Assembly (NCBI GenBank): GCA_016462905.1 | Contig: JAEMSI010000010.1 | Coordinates: 1 to 51,864, forward strand | Direction of reading: 5' to 3' | DNA length: 51,864 bases | Source: Polynucleobacter sp. | GTDB taxonomy: Bacteria; Pseudomonadota; Gammaproteobacteria; Burkholderiales; Burkholderiaceae | Shown: positions 26,040-34,527 of the stretch, piece by piece | How positions within the stretch are numbered: the first letter of the stretch is position 1 | Layout of the letters: the number at the start of each line of letters is the position of its first letter | The notes under the pieces: model-generated | Seen by the model: only the letters and a program-made list of their open reading frames with translations | Database searches by the model: none | Told to the model about the DNA's origin: nothing | Position numbers and translations under genes: made by a program

Positions 26040-26303
26040 CTATTTAATTTGAATGATTGGAAGATTCTTTAGGGGGCAATTTTCAACACACACTTTGTAT
26101 AGTTTTGTGCATGTCTGGTAAGACTCTAGCTCAAAGCCAGCCGCAATTGTTACGGTAGGTGGTGCGCAAACGGTACACTGATTTTGTACGCAATCGGGCT
26201 CATATTGATTCACATCGACATCATTTGGACCTGCAGCACAACCTGAAAGCATCAACAAGATGAGCGTAACCCAAGTGATTGGCTGGTAAGAATATGATTT
26301 CAT
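26040..26303 (-). CDS. Small Cys-rich lipoprotein
   Basis: An 87-residue lipoprotein: lipobox LSGC with C22, then a mature domain with six further cysteines (PDCVQNQCTVC, QTCTKLYKVCVENC), which should form disulfides in the periplasm. AAGGAG precedes the ATG. It converges on the preceding plus-strand gene with a 3-base gap and is divergent from the next gene. No family recognised; the dense Cys pattern is the notable feature. Confidence 0.75.
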   Translation of the reverse strand: MKSYSYQPITWVTLILLMLSGCAAGPNDVDVNQYEPDCVQNQCTVCAPPTVTIAAGFELESYQTCTKLYKVCVENCPLKNLPIIQIK

Positions 26304-26354
26304 AAGGCTCCTTTAATTACTTTAACACCAAATTACTTACTGTATAAAGGAAGC

Positions 26355-26735
26355 ATGCGCATAAGCTTAAATCTTAAAAAAATGAAACGATTGCGATTTC
26401 ATTTGCGATTTCATTTTGCACTCTTTTTAAGCATTATTTTGATTTGGGCTTCTTCAAAAACAATCCTTGCTCAGACCAATTTGGGTTTGGATCAAAAAGA
26501 AATTAATCTGATTAATGATCAACCCATATTAGAGGTGCAAGGGGTTGAGGGTGTACGTCGGGCCCAAGAAGAGCCCACTGAAGCACCTGATGCCGTTTCA
26601 ACTCCTAAAAAAGGCATTATCTTTGGCCCGCAGTATTATTCTCCATCTCAAGGTGAACAAGAAGCCCAGGCTATCGGCGCCGAATCGGCCGAGCCATTTA
26701 ATCCACGTGAAAGTTTAATTACCATTCCGTTCTAA
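26355..26735 (+). CDS. Exported hypothetical protein (126 aa), first gene of the LpoB lipoprotein unit
   Basis: The basic N-terminus contains a duplicated LRFH motif, followed by a hydrophobic segment (about 20-36) ending TILAQT, consistent with a long signal peptide. The mature part is acidic, with no domain I recognise; it has ESLITIPF at the very end. AAGGA precedes the ATG at 26355; an in-frame Met at 26382 is an alternative start. Its stop is one base before the TTG start of the next gene, so the two are translationally coupled and likely work together. Confidence 0.68.
   Translation: MRISLNLKKMKRLRFHLRFHFALFLSIILIWASSKTILAQTNLGLDQKEINLINDQPILEVQGVEGVRRAQEEPTEAPDAVSTPKKGIIFGPQYYSPSQGEQEAQAIGAESAEPFNPRESLITIPF
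26391..26414 (+). repeat. Two tandem 12-bp repeats in the signal-peptide region
   Basis: TTGCGATTTCAT occurs twice in perfect direct tandem and encodes the duplicated LRFH basic region of the 126-residue protein. A loss or gain of one copy would stay in frame and change the N-terminal basic region. Confidence 0.85.
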
Positions 26736-26736
26736 A

Positions 26737-28458
26737 TTGAAGCCGAATCTTCTTTTCTATTTACTGTTTTTATTCGTTTTGTTGAGCGGTTGTGCCACAC
26801 AGCAACAGCAGCATAAGATGAATGCATCGGCAGATCGCTTTAAGAGCGGCGATTTTGCAAATACAACACGTACGATTGATGAAGCATTTACGAATAAAAA
26901 TGCCTTATATTATTTAGAGCTTGCTAATGTTCAGCGTTTATCTGGACCTCGAACAATACCGCAAAGTAATCGGAATTTTTTAATCGTCGATCGACTGGTT
27001 CAAAATTGGGAAGTAAATACAGCCACAACTCTCAACACGTCTCTAAGTACGCTTGGATCCTATTTAATTTCGGAAGGATTGAGCAGCGATTACAACTTAA
27101 AACCGTATGAAATGACAATACTTAGCCAAAGTATTGCCTTAAACCACTTGAGCCAAGGTAATTGGAACGATGCGATGGTTGAGGCCAAGAAAATGGCGCA
27201 ACGCGAAAAAATAATTGAAGCATCGCTTGATCGCAAAGTAGCGGCCATTGTTGAGAAACAAAAAGAACAAGTCCGTAACCCAAATACACAGGGGTCTACC
27301 TATCGAATTGAAGCAATCAATGGTTATCCAGTGAATTTGTTAAACGACCCAGAAGCCAATCAGCTAAAAAATGCGTATCAAAACCCATCGGCATATTACT
27401 TATCGGGTTTTATTCATGAGGCCCAAGGTGAGACTAGTTTAGCGGCCCCAAGCTATCGTTTAGCAATTGAACTAAAACCCTCAGTGAATTTTTTTCGTTC
27501 CAGCTTAGCTAATTTAGATAAAAATGTGGTCAATCGTAATCAGCGAAAAGATGCCGAAACCTTATTTATTATTGATACTGGTTTTATACCGAAAGTGGAA
27601 TCATTTAAATTTAATCAAACTTTTATTATTAGTGGTTATCCTAAAATTATCACCCTTACTTTTCCCGTGATTGAACCTCGAACCGAGATGTTCGCTCCCA
27701 CTGGATTGCAGGTAAATGGTGTTAACGCAAATCCGGAGATGGTCACCAATATTAGTGCGATGGCCCGACGTAATTTAAAAGATGAAATGCCAGCTTATGT
27801 ATTACGAACCACCACCCGAGCCATCCTCTCTTTAGCAACCCAATTGGCAGCGCAACGCGCGGCTGAGAAAAATAAAAATAACAATAATGCGCTAGCGATT
27901 GCTTTAGCTGGTTTGGTTACGGGATTCACCTTAGATGCCATCAATATTGCGGATGTGCGACATTGGTCTACTTTGCCAGCCCAAACTTATATGATGCGTA
28001 TGACATTACCTAGCGGCAAGAATACCTTACAGTTTTCATTGCCGAATGGTGCTATTTCGACTCAAGAGGTCAACCTAGCCAATGGTTATAACGTTGTGTA
28101 TTTAAGATTATTTCGTGATCGGGCGACTGTGCTAACTTCTAATGATCCAAATGCAAGAAATCCGGTTGAAAAATTACCTGCTTTAGTCACGGGAAGACTC
28201 CCTGCAGAAGAGCCTGTGAAGCCAACAGCCGATAAGAAAACGGGGAATTGGCTCGATGGTGTTATGACCTATTTAAATATGCAGAATAATGCCAAGGCTG
28301 AACCTCCCATTTCCGGTAACGAGGAAAATCAAGGGGGCGACAAGGCTTCAAGCGCCCCCAAAAAGGTTGATAATGAAGGAAATATAATCAATCCCAGTTC
28401 CGATTCAACCCTTCCGCCCAATGTTTGGGATAGCCTAAAACAACTGATGGATAAATAA
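26737..28458 (+). CDS. COG3014-type lipoprotein with TPR-like region
   Basis: A 573-residue lipoprotein: lipobox LSGC (C19), then a helical, TPR-like region (about 25-260, including AYYLSGFIHEAQGE), and a beta-rich C-terminal half with a hydrophobic helix near 383-400 (ALAIALAGLVTGFTLDA). The final 60 residues are Pro/Lys-rich. It starts with TTG at 26737, since the next Met would remove the lipobox. Proteins of this group occur beside ycfL and lpoB homologues in other Proteobacteria, as here. An assembly or scaffold role at the outer membrane is inferred. Confidence 0.8.
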   Translation: MKPNLLFYLLFLFVLLSGCATQQQQHKMNASADRFKSGDFANTTRTIDEAFTNKNALYYLELANVQRLSGPRTIPQSNRNFLIVDRLVQNWEVNTATTLNTSLSTLGSYLISEGLSSDYNLKPYEMTILSQSIALNHLSQGNWNDAMVEAKKMAQREKIIEASLDRKVAAIVEKQKEQVRNPNTQGSTYRIEAINGYPVNLLNDPEANQLKNAYQNPSAYYLSGFIHEAQGETSLAAPSYRLAIELKPSVNFFRSSLANLDKNVVNRNQRKDAETLFIIDTGFIPKVESFKFNQTFIISGYPKIITLTFPVIEPRTEMFAPTGLQVNGVNANPEMVTNISAMARRNLKDEMPAYVLRTTTRAILSLATQLAAQRAAEKNKNNNNALAIALAGLVTGFTLDAINIADVRHWSTLPAQTYMMRMTLPSGKNTLQFSLPNGAISTQEVNLANGYNVVYLRLFRDRATVLTSNDPNARNPVEKLPALVTGRLPAEEPVKPTADKKTGNWLDGVMTYLNMQNNAKAEPPISGNEENQGGDKASSAPKKVDNEGNIINPSSDSTLPPNVWDSLKQLMDK

Positions 28459-28473
28459 GGAATAGAGTAAATC

Positions 28474-28827
28474 ATGAAACGATACCTTCTCTTACTTGCT
28501 GCATTGGTTTTATTCGGGTGCAGTTCAACTCCCTCTATTAAAGAGATGACGGTGCGCATGGGGGATACTGGAAGTATTGAAATTAGCGATATGCGCAGTA
28601 TTGTTCGTAATGGACTGTTAACGGCTCAAGTCACTCTTAAAAACGATAGCTCATCGAACTTAGTTTCGTATCGATTCCGTTGGCTTGGTAAAAATGGAAT
28701 GGTCGTTTTTGATGATGAAGCATGGAAGCCAATTACGATTGGTAAAAATCAAAGTGCAAATATTATTGGTATTGCACCCACCCCTGATGCGGTTGATTTT
28801 CGCTTTGAATTAAATCAATATAAGTAA
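28474..28827 (+). CDS. ycfL: YcfL-family (DUF1425) lipoprotein
   Basis: A 117-residue lipoprotein (lipobox LFGC, C16) with a beta-sandwich-like domain containing the family pattern LLTAQVTLKN...SYRFRWLGKNGM and a WKP motif. In E. coli, ycfL lies directly upstream of lpoB, and the same order holds here. AAGGAA is the Shine-Dalgarno sequence. Function is not established; its position implies a part in regulating peptidoglycan synthesis or envelope assembly. Confidence 0.82.
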   Translation: MKRYLLLLAALVLFGCSSTPSIKEMTVRMGDTGSIEISDMRSIVRNGLLTAQVTLKNDSSSNLVSYRFRWLGKNGMVVFDDEAWKPITIGKNQSANIIGIAPTPDAVDFRFELNQYK

Positions 28828-28844
28828 ATAAAAAGGAATTGATT

Positions 28845-29444
28845 ATGTTGCGAATTACTATTTCTCGTACTCGTTTAAAAATAGCATTTGTATGCGCTGC
28901 ATCATTAGTAATGGCAGCCTGTTCCAGTCCGCAAGTGCGTTACGGCGATGCTAAGGCAGTAGAAACTGTAACCCCTGATTATGGTTCAACCGATTTGCAA
29001 ACGATTGCCGAAGCGATGACTCGTTCCTTACTACAAACTAAGGCTATTTCCGGAAGTAGGGATGCGCCGATTGTGACATTAGCGGATGTGAAGAATAAAA
29101 CCTCAGAATACATCGATACTCGAGTGATTACCGATAAGATTCGAACTCAACTCACCAAGAGTGGACAAGTGCGTTTTGCGGTGAGTGTCTCTGAAATGCA
29201 AAATCAAACCGATGAATTAAAACGTCAGAATCAATCGGGCTTATACAAAGACAGCACCGTTAGCAAAATAGGGAATATGCAAGGCGCTAAATATCGAATT
29301 GAAGGCTCGATTGCCTCCATTGTGAAATCAACCAAAGATGTAAAAGATGTGTATTACATTTTTAATCTCAATTTAATTAATAACGAAACTGGCTTGATTG
29401 AGTGGGCCGATGAGAAAGAAATTCGTAAAACGGCTACGCGTTAA
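28845..29444 (+). CDS. lpoB: LpoB-family penicillin-binding protein activator lipoprotein
   Basis: A 199-residue outer-membrane lipoprotein (lipobox VMAAC, C26) with the LpoB/CsgG-like domain: NKTSEYIDTRVITDKIRTQL and KYRIEGSIASI are the core strands and helices. E. coli LpoB reaches through peptidoglycan to activate PBP1B. I place the start at the ATG at 28845, with AAGGAA six bases upstream, rather than the TTG at 28839. The linker between lipid anchor and domain is short. Whether the partner here is a PBP1B or another complex is unknown. Confidence 0.85.
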   Translation: MLRITISRTRLKIAFVCAASLVMAACSSPQVRYGDAKAVETVTPDYGSTDLQTIAEAMTRSLLQTKAISGSRDAPIVTLADVKNKTSEYIDTRVITDKIRTQLTKSGQVRFAVSVSEMQNQTDELKRQNQSGLYKDSTVSKIGNMQGAKYRIEGSIASIVKSTKDVKDVYYIFNLNLINNETGLIEWADEKEIRKTATR

Positions 29445-29474
29445 GGGGCCAATATTTAAGAGGGCTGGAGTTTT

Positions 29475-30569
29475 ATGAAACCAATTCAAATCAGCAAGAC
29501 ATTGATGCTTAGACCCATTACGGTCAGCTTAATGATGAGTACATTGTTGTTGGCCGCTTGTGCAACTCCGCCACCAACACGAAGTGGTGATACTAAGTCT
29601 CCAGCGAGTAATACCGTCGCATCTGCTTCCCCTAAAGCAAATGGAGATGCTCCTACAGAGCCCGCCAAAGAAGAACCTAAATCAATTGCTGTGACCGATA
29701 TTTACTTTAAGCGCGAGTTACGTGAAATGATTTACCTAGAGGAAGCTAAAGAAAAATACGATATTAAGTCGGCCTCAAAGAAACCGAATGTAGTGGGCGA
29801 ACCATCGGCACCCCAAGCAACTCCTCCAGCAGGACAAAGTGATGCAAAAGCGTATATGAAGTCTGCCCGATACAAAAAAGTACAAGGAGCGCCCAACCCA
29901 GATGGATCTTCTGCTGATTCATTAATCCCCCCTGGCGGTGCTGACCAAACATCTTCAGCCTACGCTGCCAATTACGAATCCTCTTACGTTAAAAAACTCG
30001 GAGTAGACCGCAAAATTGAGTATGGTGAATTACGAGGCGTGGTTGGATCGATTCGGGGAATGTTAATTAAATCAGGCTATAAAGTGGTACAAGCTAAGCC
30101 TGCAGTTGTCAAACCAGAGCAGAATGATGCTTATTTTGACATTGTTGAACGTATTAAAACCGGCGAATTTAATAATGCTAATTATGTTTTATACGGCGTA
30201 TTAACAGAAATTTCTGCGATTCGAAACAATGAACAGGTTCCTGGTTCAACTGCATCAGTTCAGCAAAGCGGGATTGATTTAACGGCCGACTTTAGTTTGA
30301 TTGATACTCAAACCTTTCAAGTGGTTGCATCGTTTGTGGCAATGGGATCCGGAAAAGACATCCGCATTGATGGTCAAAAAACGGGCTATAAGCCTAGCGT
30401 AGCAAGAATGATGCGCCAAGTAGCCAACTCCTTAGCTGAAGACGTTGCAATCCATTTAGCTGCCCAAAACTTCATTGTTGCAGCTGCGGCGCCCAATCAA
30501 AAGGAAGTCCGCAATGACAAACAGCGTTTAAGTGAAGATGGATCGACTTTGAAGATCTATCGCAAATAA
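29475..30569 (+). CDS. CsgG/LpoB-like lipoprotein with long disordered linker
   Basis: A 364-residue lipoprotein (lipobox LAAC, C29). Residues about 32-70 and 100-160 are Pro/Ala/Ser/Lys-rich and probably disordered. From about 170 to 330 there is an LpoB/CsgG-like core with NYVLYGVLTEISAI, a TADFSLIDTQTFQVV strand pair and GYKPSVARMMRQVANSLAEDVAI helix. GGAG precedes the ATG. It lies 30 bases after lpoB, so the two share ancestry or form a hetero-complex. It may span the periplasm through the linker. A pore-forming CsgG role is possible but no transmembrane hairpins are obvious. Confidence 0.75.
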   Translation: MKPIQISKTLMLRPITVSLMMSTLLLAACATPPPTRSGDTKSPASNTVASASPKANGDAPTEPAKEEPKSIAVTDIYFKRELREMIYLEEAKEKYDIKSASKKPNVVGEPSAPQATPPAGQSDAKAYMKSARYKKVQGAPNPDGSSADSLIPPGGADQTSSAYAANYESSYVKKLGVDRKIEYGELRGVVGSIRGMLIKSGYKVVQAKPAVVKPEQNDAYFDIVERIKTGEFNNANYVLYGVLTEISAIRNNEQVPGSTASVQQSGIDLTADFSLIDTQTFQVVASFVAMGSGKDIRIDGQKTGYKPSVARMMRQVANSLAEDVAIHLAAQNFIVAAAAPNQKEVRNDKQRLSEDGSTLKIYRK

Positions 30570-30574
30570 AATTC

Positions 30575-30844
30575 ATGCAAACACATTTAATTACTGCGCT
30601 ACTTCTCTTGCCTACAATTTTTCTAATATCGTGCTCAACCCCGCAGAGTGACTTTAAGGTTTACAAGCAATCGGATGGGCAAATTGGTGTGTTGGCACCA
30701 AAATCGGCCAAGGAGAGTGAGTCTCAAGAAATCGCTCTTAAAGAATGTAAAAAAATGGGCAAGTCGGGTACGCGTATTTCAGAAATGAAGCCTACTTTAA
30801 ATGATAATTTTCCGACGACGTATTTGTATGTTTGTGTCAATTAA
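30575..30844 (+). CDS. Small lipoprotein (89 aa)
   Basis: Lipobox LISC (C20) is followed by a 69-residue mature part with two further Cys (KECKKMG and the C-terminal VCVN). It starts 5 bases after the CsgG-like gene, so it is cotranscribed with the lpoB cluster. No family recognised; a periplasmic accessory subunit of the cluster is the simplest guess. Confidence 0.72.
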   Translation: MQTHLITALLLLPTIFLISCSTPQSDFKVYKQSDGQIGVLAPKSAKESESQEIALKECKKMGKSGTRISEMKPTLNDNFPTTYLYVCVN

Positions 30845-30898
30845 TTTGGTTAATTTTTCCCCAATCTCTTAGGCAGTTCTAATTAGGTCAAGTTCAAT

Positions 30899-31693
30899 AT
30901 GAAAACCTTCAAAACTATTCTCATTATTTTTGTAGTTTTGGCAGCATTGATTGGCGCCGCTCTTTACTATGGTTTTTATCGATTGGATGATCTGGCTAAG
31001 ACTGCCATTGAAAAATATGGTTCAGAAGCGATTGCTACAAAACTCAGCGTTGAGTCTGTCAGCATTAATTTAAAAGATGGCAATGCCACGATAAAAAATT
31101 TGGCCATTGCGAACCCAAAAGGGTTTGCTGATAAAGACGCTATTTATGCTAGTTTAATTAAGATTGATTTAGATACAAGCAAGACTACGAGTGAGTTGGT
31201 GGTGATTAAACGAGTCCTGATTGACAAGCCAAAGGTTTATTTTGAGAAAACTGAGAAAACAGATAATCTAAGTGTTTTGCAAAAAAATGCCGATGATTAT
31301 TCGAAGAAAATGACAAAAGAGTTAAACCAAAAATCCACTGATCAAAAGAAAGCGCAGAAATCGAAAGGCGATTCGATCAATCTGCAAATTAATAATATAG
31401 ATTTAAACGGCGTTCAGGTTCATTATCGGGATCCCCGTTTATTAGGCAATGCGATTGAGCTCGCAGTTCCTAATATTCATATTGCAAAAATAGAAACTGG
31501 AAAAAATGGTACATCTAGTGATGAAATATCAGGGCAGGTGATGGAACCGATTATGAGGGCTTTACGCGAGACCGCCTTGGGTAGTCTTACAGACTATTTA
31601 AATAAGGCACTGAAAGGTTTGGGTGACGGTACTAAAACGCTCGAACAGACTGGTAAAGATGCCTTACAAAGCATCAAAAATATTTTTAAGTAA
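30899..31693 (+). CDS. AsmA-like inner-membrane-anchored protein
   Basis: A 264-residue protein with one N-terminal membrane helix (about 5-26) and a periplasmic part resembling the start of AsmA proteins: VESVSINLKDGNATIKNLAIANPKG and a second strand set NLQINNIDLNGVQVHYRD. A Lys/Gln-rich segment (about 130-158) separates the two. The C-terminus is helical. AsmA-family proteins help move lipids to, or organise, the outer membrane; this is a short version. It is 54 bases after the lpoB-cluster genes. Confidence 0.7.
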   Translation: MKTFKTILIIFVVLAALIGAALYYGFYRLDDLAKTAIEKYGSEAIATKLSVESVSINLKDGNATIKNLAIANPKGFADKDAIYASLIKIDLDTSKTTSELVVIKRVLIDKPKVYFEKTEKTDNLSVLQKNADDYSKKMTKELNQKSTDQKKAQKSKGDSINLQINNIDLNGVQVHYRDPRLLGNAIELAVPNIHIAKIETGKNGTSSDEISGQVMEPIMRALRETALGSLTDYLNKALKGLGDGTKTLEQTGKDALQSIKNIFK

Positions 31694-31695
31694 CT

Positions 31696-32079
31696 ATGAT
31701 TGCTGAGCTAATCGTTGAATTTACGATTATCCTGTTAGCGCCTATTGTGTATCCACTTTATCTTTGGAAAGTAAAAGGGGCGCCCGCAGCTCAAGCTTTT
31801 CAGCACTGGAAAATTTTTGCTGGACTATACCTGCTTTTTTTTAGTCTGCTGGTTAGTCACTTTGCTTCTGCCAATGTCACTAATTGTTACTCCATTAAAG
31901 ATAGTGACAAGAAAAATTATTGTTTAGCCTTAAATCATCGTCAAGCAAGCTATTGCTATTCCATTAAAAATAGGGATGATAAAAACCTCTGCTTGGCGCA
32001 AACGCATCAGCAACGGAGTTATTGTTATTCAATACAAGAGTCGGATTTAAAAAACCAATGCCTTGGCATGCTGAAGTAA
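31696..32079 (+). CDS. Membrane protein with three CYSI...CL repeats
   Basis: A 127-residue protein: two hydrophobic segments (about 5-25 and 40-57) and then three 23-residue repeats from 61 to the end. Each repeat has the pattern C-Y-S-I-x3-D-x-K-N-x-C-L, giving C64/C76, C87/C99 and C110/C122 with exact 23-residue periodicity. The Cys pairs could bind metal or form disulfides. It starts 2 bases after the AsmA-like stop, indicating coupling. I do not recognise a function; the repeat resembles no enzyme motif. Confidence 0.8.
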   Translation: MIAELIVEFTIILLAPIVYPLYLWKVKGAPAAQAFQHWKIFAGLYLLFFSLLVSHFASANVTNCYSIKDSDKKNYCLALNHRQASYCYSIKNRDDKNLCLAQTHQQRSYCYSIQESDLKNQCLGMLK

Positions 32080-32086
32080 AGTGATT

Positions 32087-32320
32087 TTATTTCCAGCCCT
32101 GAATCCAAACCGCTTGGTTTTTAAGCTCATCCCATAAAATAATTCGTCGTTTCTTGCTGAGAATGGCCTCTATTTCCAGGGTATTTTTGGGCAAAAGCCC
32201 GACCTTAGGGTCGTACACTTTAGTTACCAAAAAATGCTTTTCTTGATTAATCGCTCTGACTGCAGTCCATTTGCTGAGTAATAGTTTTCGTGGGGATGGG
32301 AGTTTAGTCGTTGATTTCAA
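32087..32320 (-). CDS. TIGR02450-family conserved small protein
   Basis: A 77-residue protein matching the TIGR02450/DUF2389 pattern: LLLSKWTAVRAINQEKHFLV near the start and ILWDELKNQAVWIQGWK at the C-terminus, with its conserved Trp residues. The family is widespread in Proteobacteria and has no known function. It converges on the Cys-repeat gene with a 7-base gap and is divergent from the rhodanese gene across 51 bases. Confidence 0.85.
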   Translation of the reverse strand: MKSTTKLPSPRKLLLSKWTAVRAINQEKHFLVTKVYDPKVGLLPKNTLEIEAILSKKRRIILWDELKNQAVWIQGWK

Positions 32321-32371
32321 GTCTTGGTATTTTCTTAGGCATAATAGTTATATACAAGCATAGGATAAAAC

Positions 32372-33388
32372 ATGAATCTAAATCACCTTAGAACGTATTT
32401 TGCTATTGGGGCATTCATTTTTACAGCGATGTCGGTTCGAGCAGAGACTATGCCCACCATTGTGAATCTTGAGTATGTCAAAAAAGCAGCGGATGCTGGT
32501 GCCATGATCTGGGATGTGCGTGATGCTAAATCTTATTTAGAGGGACATATTCCTGGCTCCGTGAATATGGGCGATGCAGGTCAGGTATTACGCGATCCAA
32601 ATCGCGAAGACTTTATTCCCACATTAGAGGTGGAAAATCTATGGAATAAAACTGGGCTTGATGTAAATCAAGAAATTATTGTTTACGGATCGCGTGGTAA
32701 CCCTTATGCGTATTTTGGCGCTTATGCGATTACGTATTTTGGCGGTAAGGATGCCAAAGTATTTCATGATGGCATTGATGGCTGGAAAGAAGCAGGCAAT
32801 GCGGTGGATCAAATCCCAACGATCTTAACCCCTGTAAAAGTAGGTTTGAAGCTGCGGCCTAATATTGCGGTTACCACGCAAGAAATGCGCCAACTATTTA
32901 ATAATCAGATGGTTCAAGTGATTGATGCTAGAACACCAGATGAATTTAAGGGTAATGATATTCGTGCTATTCGTGGCGGTCATATTCCTGGGGCGATTAA
33001 TATTCCTTATGAAGATAATTGGAAAGATCCTGCGGCAGCCATCAAGTTATCTAAAAAACAGATCAGCACGAATGCCGGTATGTCATTAAAGGATCGACTT
33101 GAGTTAAGTCAGTTGTATTCCAAATTAGATCCTGAAAAAGAAACGGTGGTCTATTGCCAAAGCGGGGTCCGCGCCTCTGAAACGGCTGTCGTATTAAAGA
33201 CGCTCGGGTTTAAAAATGTTAAGGTTTACGAATCTTCTTGGTTGGGTTGGGCCAGCCAATTATCAGCTCCTGTGGATAATGAAACTTATTTAAATGTGGG
33301 ACTATTAAATTCGAGAATTGCTTCGATGCAAAATCGAATTAATCAATTGGAAGAGCAATTAAAAGCTAAAGCAGAAGTAAAAAATTAA
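32372..33388 (+). CDS. Exported tandem-rhodanese sulfurtransferase
   Basis: A 338-residue protein with signal peptide (about 1-24, SVRA) and two rhodanese domains (about 30-150 and 165-295). Only the second has the active-site cysteine, C262 in YCQSGVRAS; the first has Ser107 at that place, as in other tandem thiosulfate sulfurtransferases. The C-terminal 30 residues (SRIASMQNRINQLEEQLKAK) form a coiled coil, suggesting oligomerisation. AGGA precedes the ATG. It probably transfers sulfane sulfur in the periplasm. The next gene, 27 bases on, encodes an exported hydrolase. Confidence 0.87.
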   Translation: MNLNHLRTYFAIGAFIFTAMSVRAETMPTIVNLEYVKKAADAGAMIWDVRDAKSYLEGHIPGSVNMGDAGQVLRDPNREDFIPTLEVENLWNKTGLDVNQEIIVYGSRGNPYAYFGAYAITYFGGKDAKVFHDGIDGWKEAGNAVDQIPTILTPVKVGLKLRPNIAVTTQEMRQLFNNQMVQVIDARTPDEFKGNDIRAIRGGHIPGAINIPYEDNWKDPAAAIKLSKKQISTNAGMSLKDRLELSQLYSKLDPEKETVVYCQSGVRASETAVVLKTLGFKNVKVYESSWLGWASQLSAPVDNETYLNVGLLNSRIASMQNRINQLEEQLKAKAEVKN

Positions 33389-33415
33389 AAGAGTGATTGG
33401 CATGGGGGATAAAAA

Positions 33416-34516
33416 ATGATAAGAATTAATCAGCGGGTGAGCCAGCTTATTTTCATACCCGTTATTTTATTGGGACTGGTTTTTGGCCCGATTTCATCCC
33501 TGAGTGCCCAGTCTGCAGGGTCAGACAAGCCTAATAAGGCAGTGAAGTTAGCCATGGAAGAGCATCTTATTCCTAGTGATACAGCGGGTATCTCCCTCTA
33601 TTTAAGAAACAAGCGACCCGCCAATATGAAACAGTTTTCTCCTGAGAAAACCCTCTTGTACGTGCATGGATCAACCTATCCCTCTGAAACCGCTTTCGAT
33701 TTGTCGTTGGGTGGAACTTCGTGGATGGAATTTATTGCTTCACATGGTTACGATGTTTGGTTAGTCGACTTGCGCGGCTATGGTAAATCAACTCGCCCCC
33801 CTGAAATGGATTTACCTGCCGAGCAAAATAAACCGATTGTAAGAACCGATGTAGCAGTGCGCGATGTGAGTAGTGCCGTCAATTTCATTTTAAATAAACG
33901 CAAGATTAATAAAACCAATTTACTGGGTTGGTCGTGGGGTACCACCATTATGGGTAAGTACACCGCAGAAAATAATACGAAGGTGAATAAACTGGTTTTA
34001 TATGCCCCCCAATGGATCCGAAAGGGTGGAGCTCCTTTGACCGATAAAGGCGGTGAGTTACCGGCGTATCGGGTAGTTTCAATCGATGCCGCTAAAGGGC
34101 GTTGGTTAACTGGTGTACCTGAAAACGCTAAAGACACGCTGATACCTGCAGGTTGGTTTGATAAATGGGCTGAAGCCACGTTTGATACAGACCCTTGGGG
34201 TCGAACACAAAATCCTAAAAAATTACGCGCTCCTAATGGGACCGTTTTAGATGCGCGTGAATATTGGTCAGCGGGCAAGCCTGTCTATCAGCCTAGTGAT
34301 ATTCGGGTTCCTGTTTTGATTACGCATGCAGAATGGGATGCTGATTTGCCCAGTTATATGGCGCAAGAATATTTTCTACAACTAAGTAATGCGCCTTATA
34401 AAGAGATGATTGAGATTAGTGAGGGTACTCACACTATCATTATGGAAAAAAATCGGATGTTGATGTTTAAAGCAGTACAACTTTTTTTGGATACGAATTT
34501 TCAACCTGAGCGTTAA
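33416..34516 (+). CDS. Exported alpha/beta hydrolase
   Basis: A 366-residue hydrolase with signal peptide (about 1-32, SLSAQS). The nucleophile elbow GWSWG places the catalytic Ser at 173; the acid and His are likely the Asp in HAEWDAD and the His in EGTHTI near the C-terminus. The oxyanion-side motif is YVHGS at 82-86. It resembles esterases or dehalogenase-like hydrolases, but the substrate cannot be told. It lies between a periplasmic sulfurtransferase and CoA-activating enzymes; ester hydrolysis before uptake is conceivable. Confidence 0.85.
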   Translation: MIRINQRVSQLIFIPVILLGLVFGPISSLSAQSAGSDKPNKAVKLAMEEHLIPSDTAGISLYLRNKRPANMKQFSPEKTLLYVHGSTYPSETAFDLSLGGTSWMEFIASHGYDVWLVDLRGYGKSTRPPEMDLPAEQNKPIVRTDVAVRDVSSAVNFILNKRKINKTNLLGWSWGTTIMGKYTAENNTKVNKLVLYAPQWIRKGGAPLTDKGGELPAYRVVSIDAAKGRWLTGVPENAKDTLIPAGWFDKWAEATFDTDPWGRTQNPKKLRAPNGTVLDAREYWSAGKPVYQPSDIRVPVLITHAEWDADLPSYMAQEYFLQLSNAPYKEMIEISEGTHTIIMEKNRMLMFKAVQLFLDTNFQPER

Positions 34517-34527
34517 GTGTTTAAGGT

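Noticed and set aside
33778..34278. 166-codon minus-strand open frame across the alpha/beta hydrolase gene
   Set aside because: It is antisense to a gene with an intact catalytic elbow; its composition is not protein-like.
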